A DNA stretch of 8,754 nt from assembly GCA_003694235.1 (NCBI GenBank), contig RFKO01000243.1, positions 1-8,754 of the forward strand, written 5' to 3'. The translations under genes were made by a program, and so were the position numbers. This document shows positions 6,516 through 8,754 of this stretch, one piece after another. Source of the stretch: Anaerolineae bacterium. GTDB taxonomy: Bacteria > Chloroflexota > Anaerolineae > Anaerolineales > UBA11858. The notes beneath the pieces were generated by a model that made no database searches, had not been told where the DNA came from, and saw only the letters and a list, made by a program, of their open reading frames with translations. The stretch's first letter is position 1; the number at the start of each line of letters is the position of its first letter.

Positions 6516-7226
6516 TCAGCCGCCCAGGTAGGCCGAGCGGACGTGCTCGTTTTGCGCCAGCTCGCGCGCCGGGCCGTGCAGTTCCGTGCGCCCGTGGGTG
6601 AGCACAAAGCCGTAGTCGCTGATTGCCAGCGCCATCTGCACGTTTTGCTCCACCAGCAGGATGGTGAGGCCGGATTGCTTGAGTTTGTTCAGGCTTTCGA
6701 ACAGATCGAGCACCAGCACGGGAGCCAGACCGAGTGAAAGTTCGTCGATCATCAGCACGATAGGGTTGGCCATGATGCCGCGGGCCACGGCCAGCATTTG
6801 TTGCTCGCCGCCGCTGAGCGTGCCGGCTTTCTGTTTGCGCCGCTCTTCCAGGCGGGGGAACATTTCGAACACCAGCCTGAGGTTTTTGTCGAAGTGCGGG
6901 CGGGCGCGACGCGGCGAGGCGCCCATTTCCAGGTTTTCTTCCACGCTCATCTCGGTGAATAGTTGCCGGCCTTCGGGAACCATCACCAGCCCCAGTTCGG
7001 CTTTTTCGTAGGCGGGCAATTTGCTGACATCCTCGCCCTGGAAGACCACGCTGCCGCTTTGCGGTTTGAGCAGCCCGGTGATGGTGCGCAGCAGCGTTGT
7101 TTTTCCCGCGCCGTTGGCGCCCACCAGCGAGGTGAGTTTGCCCTCCTCGAGGAAGAGATCGGCGCCCCACAGGATTTGCACTTCGCCGTAGCCGGATGTC
7201 ACGTTCTTGACTTCAAGGATATTCAT
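6516..7226 (-). CDS. livF: Branched-chain amino acid ABC importer ATPase LivF
   Basis: 236 residues, the usual LivF length. It has Walker A GANGAGKT (36-43), the family segment VPEGRQLFTEMSVEENLEMG (93-102 core), signature LSGGEQQ (137-143), Walker B with D161 and E162 (LMIDELSLGLAP; most relatives have DEP, here DEL), and VEQN (192-195) where other ABC ATPases carry the H-loop histidine. VEQN is usual for LivF. It hydrolyses ATP on the cytoplasmic side together with LivG to drive uptake through LivH/LivM. It is the last gene of the operon here. The ATG follows the livG stop by 8 bp, and its GAGGTG ribosome binding site overlaps that stop. Substrate is taken from the family; related HAAT systems move other amino acids, amides or urea. 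No terminator hairpin is visible in the 106-bp gap downstream. Confidence 0.93.
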   Translation of the reverse strand: MNILEVKNVTSGYGEVQILWGADLFLEEGKLTSLVGANGAGKTTLLRTITGLLKPQSGSVVFQGEDVSKLPAYEKAELGLVMVPEGRQLFTEMSVEENLEMGASPRRARPHFDKNLRLVFEMFPRLEERRKQKAGTLSGGEQQMLAVARGIMANPIVLMIDELSLGLAPVLVLDLFESLNKLKQSGLTILLVEQNVQMALAISDYGFVLTHGRTELHGPARELAQNEHVRSAYLGG

Positions 7227-7230
7227 GGCT

Positions 7231-7234
7231 CACC

Positions 7235-7236
<2 letters not shown>
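7231..7236 (-). promoter_or_regulatory. Ribosome binding site of livF overlapping the livG stop
   Basis: GAGGTG on the gene strand, 4 nt before ATG 7226, sharing bases with the TGA of livG (7237-7235). This arrangement couples livF translation to that of livG. Confidence 0.7.
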
Positions 7237-7989
<753 letters not shown>

Positions 7990-7993
<4 letters not shown>

Positions 7994-8754
7994 TGCAATA
8001 CCCTCCGTGTCTTGGGGAAGCGGTTGCGCAGCCAGCCGACCGCCCCGGCGGGGATGAACAGGATGATGAGCAGCAACAGCACACCGGCCACAGAGAGCTG
8101 GATGTTCTTGAAGACCGGGCTGGTGAGCAGGTAGCCGCGCATGCGCTGATACCCTGCCGCTCCCAGGATTGGCCCTAACACTGTTCCCTGGCCGCCGAGC
8201 ATGACCATGACGATGGATTCGATCGAAGTGTGCAAGGGGAAGGCGTGACCGGGTTCGATGTTGCCGTTCTTGAAGAAGAACAGCACCCCGATGATGCCGG
8301 GGAAGATGGCCGAGAGTACATAAGCCCAGGTTTTGGCCCGCGGCGCGACCACGCCCATCACCTCGGCGGCGTCTTCGTCCTCGCGGATAGCCAGTAACCC
8401 GAGGCCAAACCTGGAGGTGCGGATCAAATAGCTGACCAGCACGGTGAGCACGGTGATGGCGACCATCAGGTAGAAGGTGAGCTGCAAAGCCTGGGCTGCG
8501 CCCCCGTACTCTTTGTACACCTTGAAGTTCAGCGTCATGCCGATCGAACCGCCGAGAAAGTCCAGATTGGTGATCAGTGCCAGCATGGCCTGGTTGACTC
8601 CGATGGTGGCCAGGGCGAAGTACGGCCCGCGCAGTTGCAGGATGGCCTCGCCCAGCAAGAAGGCCAGGATACCGGCGCTCAACCCTCCCATCACCATTGC
8701 AGGCCACAGCGACCAGCCGAGTTGACTGATCAAATAGAAGCCGGTGTAGCCGCC
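7990..8754 (-). CDS. livM: Branched-chain amino acid ABC importer permease LivM, N-terminus missing
   Basis: 254 residues are visible; the reading frame stays open to the right edge (GGYTGFYLISQLG, continuous with a LivM N-terminal helix region), so the true start lies outside. Probable membrane segments in the visible part are at about 17-39, 45-64, 90-111, 143-161, 180-202 and 218-242. The sequence LRGPYFALATIG matches the conserved LivM segment after the first visible helix. Residues 114-135 (SRFGLGLLAIREDEDAAEVM core) are the cytoplasmic EAA-like loop that docks to the ATPases. LivM and LivH form the inner-membrane channel of HAAT importers. LivH and the binding protein LivK are expected upstream. 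A TTG at 8733 could be read as a start, but it falls within conserved sequence. The gene ends in a 4-bp overlap with livG. Confidence 0.92.
8001..8006 (-). promoter_or_regulatory. Ribosome binding site of livG inside livM
   Basis: GGAGGG on the gene strand, within the last livM codons and 7 nt before ATG 7993. It decides the livG start and shows that livM and livG are read from one message. Confidence 0.8.

Noticed and set aside
7994..8707. N-terminal extension of livG upstream of ATG 7993
   Set aside because: The frame is open, but the extra residues are Arg/Gly/His-rich and overlap livM in a frame that encodes conserved membrane segments. LivG starts at MSILLQVEGV with a good ribosome binding site.
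8731..8733. TTG as start codon of livM
   Set aside because: The frame continues to the window edge with family-like sequence (GGYTGFY), and the product from TTG would lack the N-terminal helices.

Overview
This is a GC-rich bacterial window with seven protein genes, all read from the minus strand, so the listing below runs opposite to transcription. I infer a Chloroflexota bacterium, probably Anaerolineae-like. The reasons are the mix of a HAAT-type transporter, a secreted PD40-repeat protein, an exonuclease-DinG fusion, short heptamer arrays between genes and a start with no leader. None of these is diagnostic alone, and no rRNA or tRNA is present to settle it.

In transcription order from the right edge, positions 8754-6516 hold a tightly packed livM-livG-livF segment of a branched-chain amino acid (HAAT family) ABC importer. 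livM is cut by the window edge. livM and livG overlap by 4 bp, and livG and livF are 8 bp apart. After a 106-bp gap with a good TATAAT box inside a small palindrome comes a 216-residue CBS-CBS-ACT protein (AcuB-like, 6409-5759). An 85-bp gap follows, with a perfect 11-bp inverted repeat and a TATAAT box only 7 nt before the next ATG. That gene is a 943-residue DinG-family protein with an N-terminal DEDDh exonuclease and an intact Fe-S/XPD-type helicase (5673-2842).

Seven bases after dinG starts a gene for a secreted 774-residue protein (2834-510). It has a seven-repeat PD40 beta-propeller, a carboxypeptidase-regulatory-like domain and a DUF1287/NlpC-P60-like amidase domain. Its stop codon lies in a degenerate heptamer array. 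The 113-bp gap after it carries this array and a second, very regular one (nine 7-bp units), which ends 4 bp before the GTG start of a GT4 glycosyltransferase that runs off the left edge (396-1).

The liv genes form one functional unit: membrane channel plus two ATPases. The CBS-ACT protein could sense nucleotide and amino-acid ligands next to an amino-acid importer. The dinG, amidase and glycosyltransferase genes may share a transcript, joining DNA repair and envelope functions by position only. I see no phage, IS element, CRISPR or clear new defence system. The most unusual parts are the heptamer arrays at gene boundaries, the leaderless dinG promoter overlapping a hairpin, the divergent LivG signature motif, and the propeller-amidase architecture.
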